From contig NC_058342.1 in assembly GCF_905475395.1 (NCBI RefSeq), positions 22,974,640 through 23,038,639 on the forward strand: a DNA stretch of 64,000 bases, written 5' to 3'. The stretch is from Chrysoperla carnea. Its lineage: Eukaryota > Arthropoda > Insecta > Neuroptera > Chrysopidae. The position numbers and the translations under genes are program-made. Positions 23,801-34,993 of this stretch are shown one piece after another. The notes beneath the pieces are model-generated. The model saw only the letters and a list, made by a program, of their open reading frames with translations, was not told the DNA's origin and ran no database searches. Position 1 is the first letter of the stretch. Each line of letters starts with the position of its first letter.

Positions 23801-26147
23801 TTCTAATCGTTCTTCTAACGATGGTCGTGTTCGGATTTCATTGTATGCTAACGGATCCATGATCATATGTTCATCGAAATCATCCAAAGCAGCCGCTAGT
23901 TCACCAGGTCCATCGTATGGATTTTGTGTAAGCTGTGAACTTTTACCTTGGGCCACATCACTGATTGTATTCACAGCTTCGCATACCTGTTTGTATACGT
24001 AATCACGATTTGCTTTAGCCGCCGCTAATTCAGGATGACGAACATAAACTTTGGATGCGGTTAAAAGCATTGTGGAATGTTTCTTGAGAACTGCACGAGC
24101 CGCAGCTAAATCGTCCCGTAATTGTGGATCTTTTAATTCTAATTGACGTTTTGCTGCTTGATTGATTAATTCATTTGCATTACGGTTAAATGCTTCAATA
24201 TTATGCTCCAATTCTGATTGACTTGATACGTTCTTTAATTTTTCTAGATCGTCTTCAACAACACGTAGTGACTTTAATAATAGATGTACATCAACCATAT
24301 CGGCTAAGATTAGGAGACGTGTTACAGCTGATAGTAAATTTCTAGCGGCACGAACCATGTTGCCACGTTTTAAGGAAGAGCATGGGTCTTCGGAAAATTC
24401 TCGAGCTGCCAAACTCATTGCATCCCCTAAACAAATACAAACGAGTTTAGTAAATAATTATCCACATTTTTATTATTCAATCTCAATTTCTACATAGTTA
24501 AAAAAAAAAGCTAGCCATATTTCAAGTTTCGAGATGATTTAAGATCTTTTATCCATATACTACATTCTTGATTGACTACATTCTAAAAATGGAAGCGCAG
24601 GAGAATTAAAGTGTATATTATAATTATAATATACAATACTACTCACAGCTACCACTCCAAGATAAATATTAAGGCATACTAATTTTAGTCCCAAGTTACG
24701 CTTAGAAATATTTCAAAATTTTGGTTTAGGTTTCGTTTGTCCGTCCGTCAACACGATAACTCAAAAATGAAAAGAGATATCAACCTGAAATTTTTATAGC
24801 GTGCTTAGAACCTAAAAAGCGAGTTTTAGTTCGTAAATAAGCAACATAGTTCCATTGGATCTTGGATTGGTTTTATGAATATTCTATCTTGTAAACCATT
24901 AGAGATAGAGCAAAAGTTTAAATGTAAAAAATTTCCCTTATAAAAAAAATACAACTTTTATTTGAAATATTTTTTCGAAAATTTCATGGTTTACCCGTGA
25001 GGGCGCAAATTAGAAGAAAACTATGGTGTCTATTTTCTCCAAAACTATAAAAGATAGAGAGTTGAAAATTTGCAGATAGTTTCAACTAGTGATATTATCT
25101 CGAAAAACGAAGAAAATTTCTTGAAAATACTTTTGAAATACTTCTGGAATTTTGATTTTGTTTTTGATAGTTCTGTTTATCATTCAATTATGGTTTTCTA
25201 GAAAAAATTTTGACGATAAATTGTTATGAGATACAGCGATAAAATAAAAGGTAAAAAATTTCAGTAAGGCTATTCGGACACTATCATTTATCTAATAATT
25301 ATCTAACGTTAACGCTATCTTTAGCGACTTTTAAAGAACGTCAGGTAAAAACTAAATTAAAGCATTTTTTACGTAGATTACGAAGTCGGAGCTAGTGAAA
25401 AATTAATAGTTTTTCCCTGTGATTGAGTTCATTTACTGGTCAACGGGTTGGCTATTTCTTTAATGGGGTCGAGTTAGCACGGATACGTGGTTTTTTTGTC
25501 TTTTTGGTTAGCCTTGTGATTATATTCATTCACTGATCCACAGAAAATCTCAGAAAAGCTCAAAAAAACTTAGCAGAATAGCGTATGCTGTTCACGCTAA
25601 TCATCTACTCCAAATAATCTTAACGTGAGACTCACGCTAAATACACGATAGTGTCCAAATAGCCTCAACCTAAAATTTTAGATCCCACTTAATTTTCATA
25701 AACATCGATGTTCAAAAATGTGAAAATTTGATAGTAATTTTAAGCAACGTTGTATACAAATTATGGCTAAATCGAACATGTTTGAGTTAAGTAGGTAATT
25801 AGGCTACAAATCATAACACCGATCACCAGAATATGATTAAAAAAAAGGATCTTACCTGTCTTACGAACTTCTTCAACAGCCGCTAACATTTCTTGAGTAA
25901 TATCGGGATTTTCATATGCAATTTGTTCACCTTTCTCAATAAAATTTTGGGTTGCTTTCTCAACAGTTCCAACAAGTGCATTGGCCCTTTTCGATTTACC
26001 CTTTTTCTTTTTGCTTGGTCCTTTACAATTCACGAGCGTTGTTACTTGTAACACCAACGGTTCTAAAGTTTTCTCTACAGACATTGTACGAATTTCTAAA
26101 TTTTTCGGATCCCATTTTAATGACATTTGACCGAATTGATCTGACAT
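20855..26147 (-). CDS. alpha-Cat: Alpha-catenin
   Basis: Six exons join in phase on the minus strand: 26147-25856, 24426-22768, 22693-22623, 22164-21742, 21204-21088 and 21019-20855, giving 908 aa, close to the family length. Alpha-catenin links cadherin/beta-catenin at adherens junctions to F-actin. The N-terminus (LKWDPKNLEIRT, then KGPSKKKKGKSKRA) and the following ENPDITQEML are near-invariant family sequence. The N-terminal helical bundle (about residues 60-260) binds beta-catenin; LLSEYM at 343 and TRDLRRQLRKAV from about 371 mark the vinculin-binding M region; the C-terminal actin-binding bundle covers about residues 680-870, ending in a basic tail. The first ATG of the frame (MSDQFGQM) is the likely start; a TTG four codons upstream is not. 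Intron 1 carries repeat copy C, intron 3 a GGATGTACGAGC-type repeat and intron 4 a LINE fragment. Confidence 0.97.
21386..21660 (-). pseudogene. LINE 3' fragment in alpha-catenin intron 4
   Basis: The minus-strand frame reads LTRTQLRRVVRLLAAHCRLN, then ISDDRTCKACMENDEVSV, the pre-knuckle and Cys-rich C-terminus of a non-LTR retrotransposon. Copies with the same ISDDxTCKAC signature lie at 29700-30075 (+) and 45845-46600 (-). The distal Cys/His are damaged. It lies in sense orientation with the host gene. Confidence 0.65.
22370..22590 (-). repeat. GGATGTACGAGC-type repeat in alpha-catenin intron 3
   Basis: Ends 'gccttggtgctcgtac', the complement of the GTACGAGCRCCAAGGC terminus seen at 35363 and 47500. 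The interior (ctttcgatatttcgaaaacc, then aaattcatcatcaaagttga) matches the nested element at 38227-38866 and the copy at 47500-47680. Confidence 0.55.
24671..25010 (+). repeat. Dispersed repeat 'TTTAGTCCCAAGTTTG', copy C (alpha-catenin intron 1)
   Basis: Same phrase order as copy A: 'catactaattttagtccc', 'aacacgataactcaaaaatg', 'cttgtaaaccattagagata', 'gtgagggcgcaaatta'. It is antisense to the host gene. The remaining part of the intron to 25855 shows no exon. Confidence 0.65.
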
Positions 26148-26776
26148 TTTGACATACAAATAATTTTTTTCTTATTTCACACACAAATAAAATCACTGAT
26201 TTACTAATGCACAATTGAAAACACTTTCGTTCAAAAGATATTCACTTAAAATAATTGAGTTTTTTGAGTCAATAGAAGCCTTTCAAGTTTATTAGTCATC
26301 GATTTGATACTTTTCAATATCACAGATATGACTTTTGGGTGTAACAAATTGAATCATGAATGTGATTATTGTTTACATCGATGTTGAATACTTTGAATGA
26401 CTCACTGTATTCGTAATTCAGATATTCGATTTTATTCTTATCAAATATACAAATTATCTGTATACCTCTATATACAAACTACATTTCCATATGGAGGTAC
26501 AGTGATTTTAAGTTTTCACACGAAATGAAAACAAGATAAAGAAAAAAAACATTCATTAAATTTTTGAAAAAAAAAAAATTTTTGAAAACTGAGAATAGAT
26601 TTGTATTTTTTGTCTTTAACTGACTGCAAGACCTACAGGCTGTTGAGGTCACAGATCAGATGGCTCAGCCAGTATAGATGGGTAAAAATTTAAAAATCAA
26701 ATATTTTGTACCAGACTCGCTGTGCATTTCTATATAGTTTGGAAATAACATGAATGAAGATTTTAGCAAATAATCA
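26148..26776. other. Alpha-catenin 5' flank
   Basis: Holds the presumed promoter and 5' UTR of alpha-catenin on the minus strand. No TATA box or initiator can be singled out in this A+T-rich DNA, and no other gene is seen. Confidence 0.4.
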
Positions 26777-27334
26777 GGGAGGTAGCGTTGTAAATACATA
26801 GTTCATAATAAACCTGCTGATGTTGTCTTTGATAGTTAATCTTACATGACCAAAAAGTGAACCGACCGTCAGTTGCTCAAATAGCGGTCAATGTGGGACG
26901 TCGCAAAAGTGGTAAAAAAAAGTAATTTTTAATAGTGGTTGCATTCATTATCATAATCAGCACTACAAATTTTAATAATAATTGGACTCGCTTTTGGTAA
27001 TAGATGGTACCAATTATAATAATTATAATATCATTTATATGCTTAACAGGTTGCTAGACTACCATAACTTTATTTTATGACTTTTTTACAAGTTTATGAG
27101 AACAGCTGTAGCATAGCCCCTCCCCCCCTCCTCGATACAGCTGGCTATTTTTTGAAAATACAAACTATTTATGAAAAACGTTTCAGTCGGCATATACTAT
27201 TACTTAATTTTTTTGCTTTCAATTTCACATCCACCAGCTGAAGCTTGGTTCACTTATTAGTCATTCGAGATCTATTGAAAAAGATGGCAATCGATAGCCG
27301 TAATAACACTTCCTAAAATGCAACGCTACCTCCC
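26777..27334. mobile_element. Non-autonomous DNA element with 16-bp inverted ends
   Basis: GGGAGGTAGCGTTGTA at the left and TGCAACGCTACCTCCC at the right are inverted repeats with one mismatch. The 558-bp interior has no transposase frame. The flanks show no clear target duplication, so the superfamily is unknown. Confidence 0.55.
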
Positions 27335-28376
27335 GGCTCATTTCTTTTTAAGACTCCCCTAATAAATTGAATATGGAGGTCATGTGACGATCATACACTA
27401 GACTCTTTAATTTTTAAATATCTTTTATTTCCATATTTGGATAAAGAAAAATTTGTAAGACGAGAAAAATTAATTTTTATAATATTTCACCTTGAAATTT
27501 CTTTATTTATTATCTAAATCTAAAAAAATGGAAATTAATTGACACAATATGTAAATTGATTTTCGAAATTCAGAGAAAGCTAAGAAAATAACGGTTTTTT
27601 GTAGATTCTATGAAATATATGGAGAAAGTTCTGATCAGAACTACAAAATATTAAAAAATGATCGAATTTGATGAAAATAAATCATTCATGAAATGCGTCA
27701 CGCTGAACGATGTAATTTTTTGTTCCCCTTTTGTCTCGACGAACACGCTTGATGATCGACATAGGTCTATTCTTCCAAAGAAATATTTAATATACTATAG
27801 AAAAACCAGAATTTTTAAACATAAATCTGATTCATACCAACAAAAATTTGTAATTACCTCTGACGTGGTTTCTATGAATAAGTTTAAAATTACTTTTATT
27901 TGTTTTAAGTAGGATTTTTGAAAGTTAGGAACTCTTTATTAGGAAGAAATAAAACAAAATTATGTACAATAAATAATAAATTTATTTATTTCAAAAATAT
28001 TTCTTAAATTTTTTTTTGATAAAGTGAAAAATCTTAAACTTTTAAATGAAGCCAAGTGTCAAAAAATTATATTTCTTTAAAAAAAAAACAAACATTATCC
28101 TAAATATAGTAAACAAAAATATTTGAGTTTTGAGGTAATTTTTACAAAATAATAATGCATATCTTTTTTTTTTTTTGGTCAAATAATAATTAAAGTTGGA
28201 TCTAAATTGGATTCTTAAAGAGGTAGATTCTTGATATTACCTTTTACGCTAATTTTTTTTAAATGCAGGATCGGTCAGTTTTAGTTTAGTAGTTTATAAG
28301 CAATTTTACCGTGTATGAAGATAAGCAAATGAAAATCTCGTAAGTTCCATGAAGCACGTGTTAACTTCTTTCAAAA
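27335..28376. other. Intergenic, no gene recognised
   Basis: A+T-rich. An 84-codon open frame at 27658-27912 has no recognisable domain, no splice context and ordinary A+T-rich composition, so it is not called. Confidence 0.4.
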
Positions 28377-28906
28377 CAGGCCCATGCGCAAGGGAGGGGG
28401 TTGTGTGGGTCATTGAGAATCTCTCCTCATAAATTTGAAAACATTTACAGGACCGATTTTTGAACCATACTCTTCAATTTTGCACGATGATTTCAACTCA
28501 TTGTCGCACAAGATGTCAAAAATTCACTCGAAGCATTCGATATTTGCAATCAAGAAGTGCTTCCAAATGTCTACCAAATGCTTCGCGTTCTGGCAGTTTT
28601 TCCTGTGACAACAGCGACGAATGTCTTCTGTTCAACTTTGTATCGTCGCAAATCATACCTTAAACCAACAATGTCTGAAGATTGGCTAAAAGGTTTAGCA
28701 TCGCTCAATATTCATCGCGGTGTAGAGATCGATACGCACAGAGTTTTTTTCTGCATTTCGCAGAATTAACTTTTTGAAAAATAGTGACTGAATATCACAT
28801 TCTGACGTAATATCATTTATTTTTTATTGCAATATGATCAAACATGATGAACTACAGTATAAACCTCCTCCCCTCCCCCTTTGTATGATTCTTGCACACG
28901 GACCTG
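28377..28906 (+). mobile_element. Internally deleted hAT element with transposase C-terminal remnant
   Basis: The ends CAGGCCCATGCGCA and TTGCACACGGACCTG are the same termini as the 8777-9610 element with a few changes; the flanks TTTCAAAA and TTCCAAGA match at 6 of 8 positions, an eroded target duplication. Inside, 28557-28769 encodes VYQMLRVLAVFPVTTATNVF, then TMSEDWLKGLASLNIHRGVE, the C-terminal dimerisation region of hAT (ZMYM-like) transposases. Catalytic residues upstream are missing. Confidence 0.75.
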
Positions 28907-29017
28907 TTCCAAGATATTAATAATCAACTTTCAAAATTACAGCCCATTTACATGAATTTTACACCTACCCCCTCCGCTTAATTTAAATCCAGCCGTTAAA
29001 TAAAAAAATACTATATT

Positions 29018-31205
29018 TTAGGATGAGCATTGTAATGCCACAGTTAAAAAATCTTCAAAACTAATCGAAATAACTCCACTCTTTTCTGAATCACGTTGTC
29101 TAAATGCCTCTGTAAATCGTTGTATTTGTACACATAGTACAATAAATTGATCAACAGTAATTTTTGTATGACTTTCCGCATCCGATTTATTAATTAAGAA
29201 ATTAACAAATTGTGGTGAGAAACGGAATCCCATCTGTGTTAATGCTTGTGATAATTCTGCTTCTTCGATACTGCCAGATTGATCTCGATCGTAGGCTCGA
29301 AAAACTGATATCCATTGATTAACGTAGTTGTATAACTGTTGAAATTCGTTGACATCGATTGTACCACTGTGATCGGTATCAAACATACCTAGTAAAGTAA
29401 AAATAGAAAAAATAAGTATTTTTTCCGATTCTATTCTTATAATAATTTTCCTGAAAAGACCGCGAAAGGTTACAGTGGGTTGAATCGCTGCCACTGAATA
29501 ACACAGTAAAACTAAGGAGTTTTACTTTTTAGTTACCGGACCACTAAGGCATTAAAAGGAACAAACGAATCCACTGCATTCGTTAGCACGAGACGGGTTG
29601 CCTCAAACGCCCCATTCACACAAGTCAATTAGGATTAGGACTTTGTGCAAGGCATGCGACAAGCCCAACTGTGTATAACCACAGTTAGGTCATTCGATTG
29701 TGCTCGCCTGAAACTTACTAGAGTCCAGTTGGGAAGGGTGGTGGGACTCTTGACAGGAAATTATCGATGAACTATCATTTTCATAACTTTAGGATCTCTG
29801 ATGATCCCACTTGTAAGGCCTGTATGAAGGACGATGAAACCTCCATACATATTATTTGCACATGCAGAAATCTGCAATGCGTCAAATTCAGTATGTTTGG
29901 ATATGTAGCCTTGAATCCATCAATCCTGAGACAGATCCCGGCAGAGAAACCGTGGGGTTTCTCTTACCCGGAGAGGCCTTGCCTTCGAGTGATAAGTTGT
30001 TCTAAAGGAACTCACCGAGAGGCCCTTGTTTTAGGTACTAGGGACCCATTTGCGGTGCACCTCTTGTGAATTATTATTCCTGAAATGAACCTAAATAAAC
30101 TTTATGGATACCATGTTTAGAGACTCGTTCTTCAATCACAAAATAATGAAAGTTCAAAACACATGCTTTTGGGTGCTTATATTTGACGAAATATTCGTCT
30201 TTTGGGAGCTTATATCTGACGAAAAGTTACATTTTTAATCTTAATTTTAAAGAACAATCCAACAAAAATAAAAACAAAAGAAGTTATGTTTGGTCATTTT
30301 TGTTCCGATTTTTCAAAAATTAAAATGCCACACCTTTAGGATCGGTAAATAGTGTAATTTCTCTTAAATTCCGCTATAAATATAAATCCTTCAAAATTCA
30401 GTAAATAAATTTTTGGATTATTCGTTTCAAATTCAGGTAAATTCAACACCTCTGTGTAGATTTTAATTTAAATTATTTGAAGGATGTATTTTTAAATTTT
30501 TATGGAAAAACTAGGTCTATAAAACATCAAAAATATCATACAGTATTATAATTCGATCATATTATTAGATGAATTTCGCTATCTCCAGACTTTCTGGAAC
30601 TTAGATAACTTAGATAAGGAAAGAGATAGCAACCGCACACGCCTTTCATTTTCAAATGTAAATTTTATATACTTTATTACATTTGTATTAATATTTAAGG
30701 ATTATAAAACCGCGAAAATTTCCCAAAATTGTCGGTGATAAGGTACAACAGTCTTCTTTCTATGCTGACATATCAGGAATTTTCTAAGTATTAAGAATTG
30801 GAGAATTTTATAAAGCTCTTTAATAACTTTTCCTGTACTTACCAATCATTAATTTACATGCACTATCAGAGAAATTTTTGCCTTGGCCATTGACCAATGC
30901 CGCTTGTAATTCTTCAGAATTAATTTTTCCTGAATGATCACGATCTACTGCATTGAACCATTGTTGAATTTCCGGTTGAACATAACCGGGACCGCCTGGG
31001 GCGCCATAACCTCCCGGGCCTCCAGGAGCATAGCCTCCCTGTCCGCCAGGTTGACCGTAACCACCAGCGGAATAATTTCCAGGTTGTTGTCCTGGATACC
31101 CACCAGAATATCCACCAGACTGATCTCCCAATCCCTGTCAAAATGCATTAAAAGTTAAAAATTGTAATTTATTAAGAAAATTTTCCGTGTACTTACAGGA
31201 TACAT
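29018..31205 (-). CDS. PEF1: Peflin (penta-EF-hand protein)
   Basis: Three exons join in phase: 31205-31197 (only MYP), 31134-30843 and 29388-29018, giving 223 aa. Residues 4-50 are rich in Gly, Pro, Tyr and Gln (GGYPGQQPG-type repeats), the hallmark N-tail of peflin. EF-hands follow: DRDHSGKINSEE from residue 67, DTDHSGTIDVNE from 104 and DRDQSGSIEEAE from 134 have complete calcium-loop residues; the fourth (about 170) and fifth (RQRDSEKSG) are degenerate, as usual in the family. Known members form a calcium-sensitive heterodimer with ALG-2 (PDCD6) and act with KLHL12-CUL3 on COPII coats at ER exit sites. The start lies in a 9-nt coding exon with perfect donor; an alternative start at 31131 is a TTG and is rejected. 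Intron 2 carries a LINE fragment. Confidence 0.93.
29640..30075 (+). pseudogene. LINE 3' fragment in peflin intron 2
   Basis: Encodes RLKLTRVQLGRVVGLLTGN, then after a stop FRISDDPTCKACMKDDETSI and HIICTC: the CxxC...H...C C-terminus of the same LINE family as at 21386 and 45845. It is antisense to peflin and interrupted by a stop, so inactive. Confidence 0.65.
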
Positions 31206-31400
31206 GTTTCACTTTAAAAAAACTTCAATTGTTTAATTAATCATACGTCATATGACGTCACGTGTCAATGTGATACTTATACAGACTTGTATTAAATATA
31301 GATTGATAAAATATTCTTTTTGACCACCAAAGTACGTACCATACGTACCGTCATGTCACATTGATCTACAGACTTTTGTTAAATACATTATAAATGTGCA
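31206..31400 (-). promoter_or_regulatory. Candidate peflin promoter with CRE and E-box
   Basis: Directly upstream of the peflin ATG lie TGACGTCA (31253-31260), a perfect CRE palindrome, overlapping CACGTG (31259-31264), an E-box, next to another CGTCATATGACG palindrome. Two 'acagactt' phrases (near 31281 and 31368) followed by 'gtattaaatat' or 'tgttaaatac' form a short direct repeat. Binding is inferred only. Confidence 0.4.
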
Positions 31401-32486
31401 TTCGGACCGAAGTATCAAGCAACGGGTAGTAAGCAACAGATTTCTCTATAAATCATTATAATTTAGCTCATATTTTTATTATATTTTAATATAAAATCAA
31501 ATTTATTCAAAATTCAATTTTTCGAACTTTATGACGTAAAGAATATTAAGCTCATGATGAGTGTTATTCCCTATGTTTAAACATTGATTCCTCACAGGAC
31601 CATCGTACCCGAAAATGAGTATCACCCGGGGACAGAGACTTAGGAGAAGATGATCGTCTTACGTAATAATCACATACGTCATACGAAATACGTGCCATTA
31701 GTTTTACAAATTACCCAACAAACATTCATTATTCGTTATAAATTTCCGATGATATCTCAGAAACTAATTATCGTTTAAACGTCAAATAAATAGGATTTTT
31801 GTATTTTTTTGGTCAGAATTACCTTATACATTGAGTTTTACCGGAATCGATCAGATATGATGTCATCAATTTACATTAACACAACCATGGTCGAGTGTAG
31901 AATTTTCGATATAAATTTGTACTTTATTTTTTTAAATGCTTATATATGTTGAAACAGATTAGGTTTGATAAAAATTGTCACGAGCCAAAAAATACTTTCA
32001 AATTAAATTTTTGACCAGAAATAATCTTTATTTTACTCCATAACGAGTTTGTCGACGAAAATCCGCTTTCTTTTCTTTCAAATGTTTAGGTCTCGAAAAC
32101 GATGAAGTTAAGTAAAAATGTTCATAAAAATACAATAGTTTTTTATATAAAAGAGAATTTGGTGTCTGAAAATATGGCGGTAAATCGAAAAAGCACAAGT
32201 TCGTATAAATATGACTTTGTTAAATACACTCAAGCAAAAAATTTACATTGCCTCCCATAAAAATCTACTGACGAGGAGTCGATTCCTCGGTCAAATGCTT
32301 TATTTCCTACAGTAATTCAATTCAATAACTGAAATATAATCTAGTTTTTGTTTTTTATTGGCAAGGCGGGCGCAGGTTGGTTTTTGCACTCCGGGGTCCA
32401 ACATACTTAAGATGGTTCTGTGTTTTTATCCACAAAAGGGCAGAATTTTTATGAGCATATCGGACTAAGTTAGATCATTAACTACA
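31401..32486. other. Intergenic, no gene recognised
   Basis: No exon or RNA gene could be supported. Composition is ordinary for the window. Confidence 0.4.
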
Positions 32487-32652
32487 CTTGCATTAAATGA
32501 ATTTGCACGTTGATGCAGAACTTTCTTGAGATTCACCAGCATCAAATTTATAATTATCCAAACCGGTTTCAATTTTCAACTTCCATAAACGTTCTGCCCA
32601 CCAATTTCTTACCTATTCATTTATAATATCAGCAAGGGATGCTTTACTTAAT
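32487..32652 (-). pseudogene. Truncated GH31 (MYORG-like) pseudogene fragment
   Basis: On the minus strand this stretch is nearly identical to the end of GH31 exon 3 and the start of the next intron (about 14220-14390 on +). Shared text includes AGAAATTGGTGGGCAGAACG, TTTATGGAAGTTGAAAA and TATAAATTTGATGCTGGTGA, the region of the catalytic nucleophile. A 12-base block after GGTGAATC is missing, a TAG stop lies in frame upstream of the RNWW motif, and the donor site GTAAGT has become GAAAGT. Similarity continues into intron sequence (ttctgcatc, then attcatttaatgc), so the copy is DNA-derived, not reverse-transcribed. It ends abruptly on both sides; a fragment of the dispersed repeat lies 40 bp away. 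Confidence 0.85.
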
Positions 32653-32689
32653 ATCTTAAATTATATTTATTCCAATTTGATATCCGTGC

Positions 32690-32765
32690 TTTTTAATGTT
32701 TCAACGAAACATCAATATTTTTAAGCGTTATAAACTTGGAACTAAACTTTCAAATATACATGGTA
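32690..32765 (-). repeat. Dispersed repeat 'TTTAGTCCCAAGTTTG', truncated copy F
   Basis: Read on the minus strand it gives 'aagtttagttccaagtttat' followed by 'acgcttaaaaatattgatgt', the beginning of the repeat family; the rest of the element is absent. Confidence 0.5.
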
Positions 32766-32769
32766 TAAA

Positions 32770-34993
32770 AATGGAACATATATATTAAATTTTAGTTTTT
32801 TTAGTGAAAAGTCAATATATTTAAGACAGCCCTGTCTATCGTCGAGATGGGAGAATTATTTCAGGCGATTTATTGTGGTAAAATTTAAAAATACATCATC
32901 TAGACTAATATTTTAGGGTTCACTTGTTACAGAAATTCTTAAAGCACGAACATAATATTTTGGTAAAGGATATCAGAGGCGAATTATCCGTAGTTAATAC
33001 TTATAATACATGGCCGCTAAAGGGGCGTCGATGAGTTGCTTGCCGAGGGCGCGGCGCTCCCCGATATTGATTTCACCTCTGAAGAGACGTCCCTGATTCC
33101 TCCTTCTTGACGAGAATGGTCCACAGGTAAATAATAAATAACACTTAAATAAATAAACAATTTATTTATAATTAACCAATAATTAATTTTATAATATTTT
33201 ATTGTTTTCTTAATTATTGATTATTAATTTTTTTGTTTGTATTATTGAAACAATTATTACAATTACATTTTTTATCTAAATTATCCACTTTCACTCTTGA
33301 CAAAAAAAAAAAGAAAAATAAAATATTTGAAAATCGATTAAAAACAGAAAGAAACCGACCGCGATTTATTAAATTAAAAAAAAAATTACAATAGTTCCGA
33401 ATTTCGAATCAAATATTTAAAAATGAAAAAATAAAACTCTCAATAAAAAAAAACTGTTTTTTGAATTATATGAATAATATTTAGATATGTTCCGATCTAA
33501 ATCCTGAATTTTTAAATAATCTGCGCATGCTATTTGGAATTTGATTTCAAATACAAGAAAATTTAAGTTCAGGATTTAGATTGGAACGTTTATGATGATT
33601 AAGCCAAATGAAAATGCATTACTACTATTATAGAATGTACAAGACCATCGAGAGAAATTTTTTGTTCTGGACTAGAAAACTCCCATATTTTTCCGATCAA
33701 AAGATTACTAAGTTTTGATTCTTAAAAATCATTGTGGTATTTTGTTTTTCGGTCACAGCCAGCATACCTATTTTTTTTAACCCAATTCTGTCCTAATAGC
33801 GTGATTTTCAAACATAAAATCATCATTTCCGCAAGTTTGGACTTGTCTAAAAGCTCAGTTAAACAAAAGTCAATGTAGTTTCGTTTGAAAATGGTAGCGT
33901 TTTAAGCGGAGAGGTTTTATCGATGTGGTTTCATGAAATTTCCCTGATTAAAGCAGAACACTTTTCTGACTAATTCTTTAACGAATCTAAATGTTCAAGA
34001 TTTCCCAGGTATACCGTACAAGATGACGATCGAATTATGCAGAAAATATAAAAATCTTCTCAGATTCGAATAACAACCGTTTGGTTAGCGATATTTTGAC
34101 AAATTCCCAACAATGTAGAAATGATCCGAAAACTTCTATACCAGGAATGGCGAAAAATGGCACGTGACACAATATTTTGTACACGCCATCGATCACAAAG
34201 TTATGAAGTATTATACTACGATCAAACGCAAGTGATCTTATATCGTCTGTAAGTAAAACGGCATTTTGAAACAAATCCCAAATCCGTTAGTCAAAAAAGC
34301 GACCCAGAGGAACAGAAAATAATTGCATGAAGAGAAAAATAAACAGTCTTCGTCTATGGTTTAATAAATGAAATACTCCTCTATAAAATAATCATACAAC
34401 TGACCGGAAAAACAGATCAACAAAAAAATTGGCATTAACTTCGCTTCTTTTATATCGCTATGTCTTGACGAAAAGACTGACGGCACTAAATCTGCACGTT
34501 AGCGGTTTTTTCTCCATATTGCGTAGGAAATAATCACAATAATCACGAAGTCAAAATTATTTGACGACACGTCTGTGGTCTGATTAATCATTTCTTAGGA
34601 AAAATGGCACTTTGATACATAAAGGTTCATCACTCCTGTTCTAGAAAATTGTAATTTAACATGAGAAAATAAGAATCTCATAAAAACGTTCCACTTTGCT
34701 CAATGGATCAAAAATACAAAATTTCTCTCCGATTGCCGGTACATTCTGTACAATGAACAAATATATTTGCTATAATAATTATTTGTAGAATAAATGGAAA
34801 AAATTAAAACAATGAAATAAAAATTATGCGATACACGAATTAGAGACACGTATGCCAGAAAAAAATCATATAATCTACAAAATAAACATAATTGTGGTAA
34901 TTTGAGGGGGAGTAGGAAGAAGGGTGGATCTGGATACGTGTCATCAATAGATTTGTAATTTTTACGGGTAAATTACAGTGGCACACGCACATC
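32770..34993. other. Intergenic, with a small GC-rich remnant
   Basis: Downstream of endosulfine (its 3' UTR must lie at the right end). At 32971-33078 a GC-rich insert bounded by CAGAGGCGAA and TTTCACCTCTG looks like a minimal hAT-derived fragment. Elsewhere I see no gene; the open frame at 34035-34274 has no domain. Confidence 0.4.

Noticed and set aside
26148-26159. Upstream start for alpha-catenin (four extra codons)
   Set aside because: The codon there is TTG, not ATG; the ATG at 26147 gives the family N-terminus directly.
27658-27912. 84-codon open frame between alpha-catenin and peflin
   Set aside because: No domain, no splice context and the same A+T-rich composition as surrounding DNA.
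31129-31131. Peflin start at 31131
   Set aside because: This is a TTG within exon 2; a 9-nt exon with ATG and a perfect donor at 31197-31205 joins in frame.
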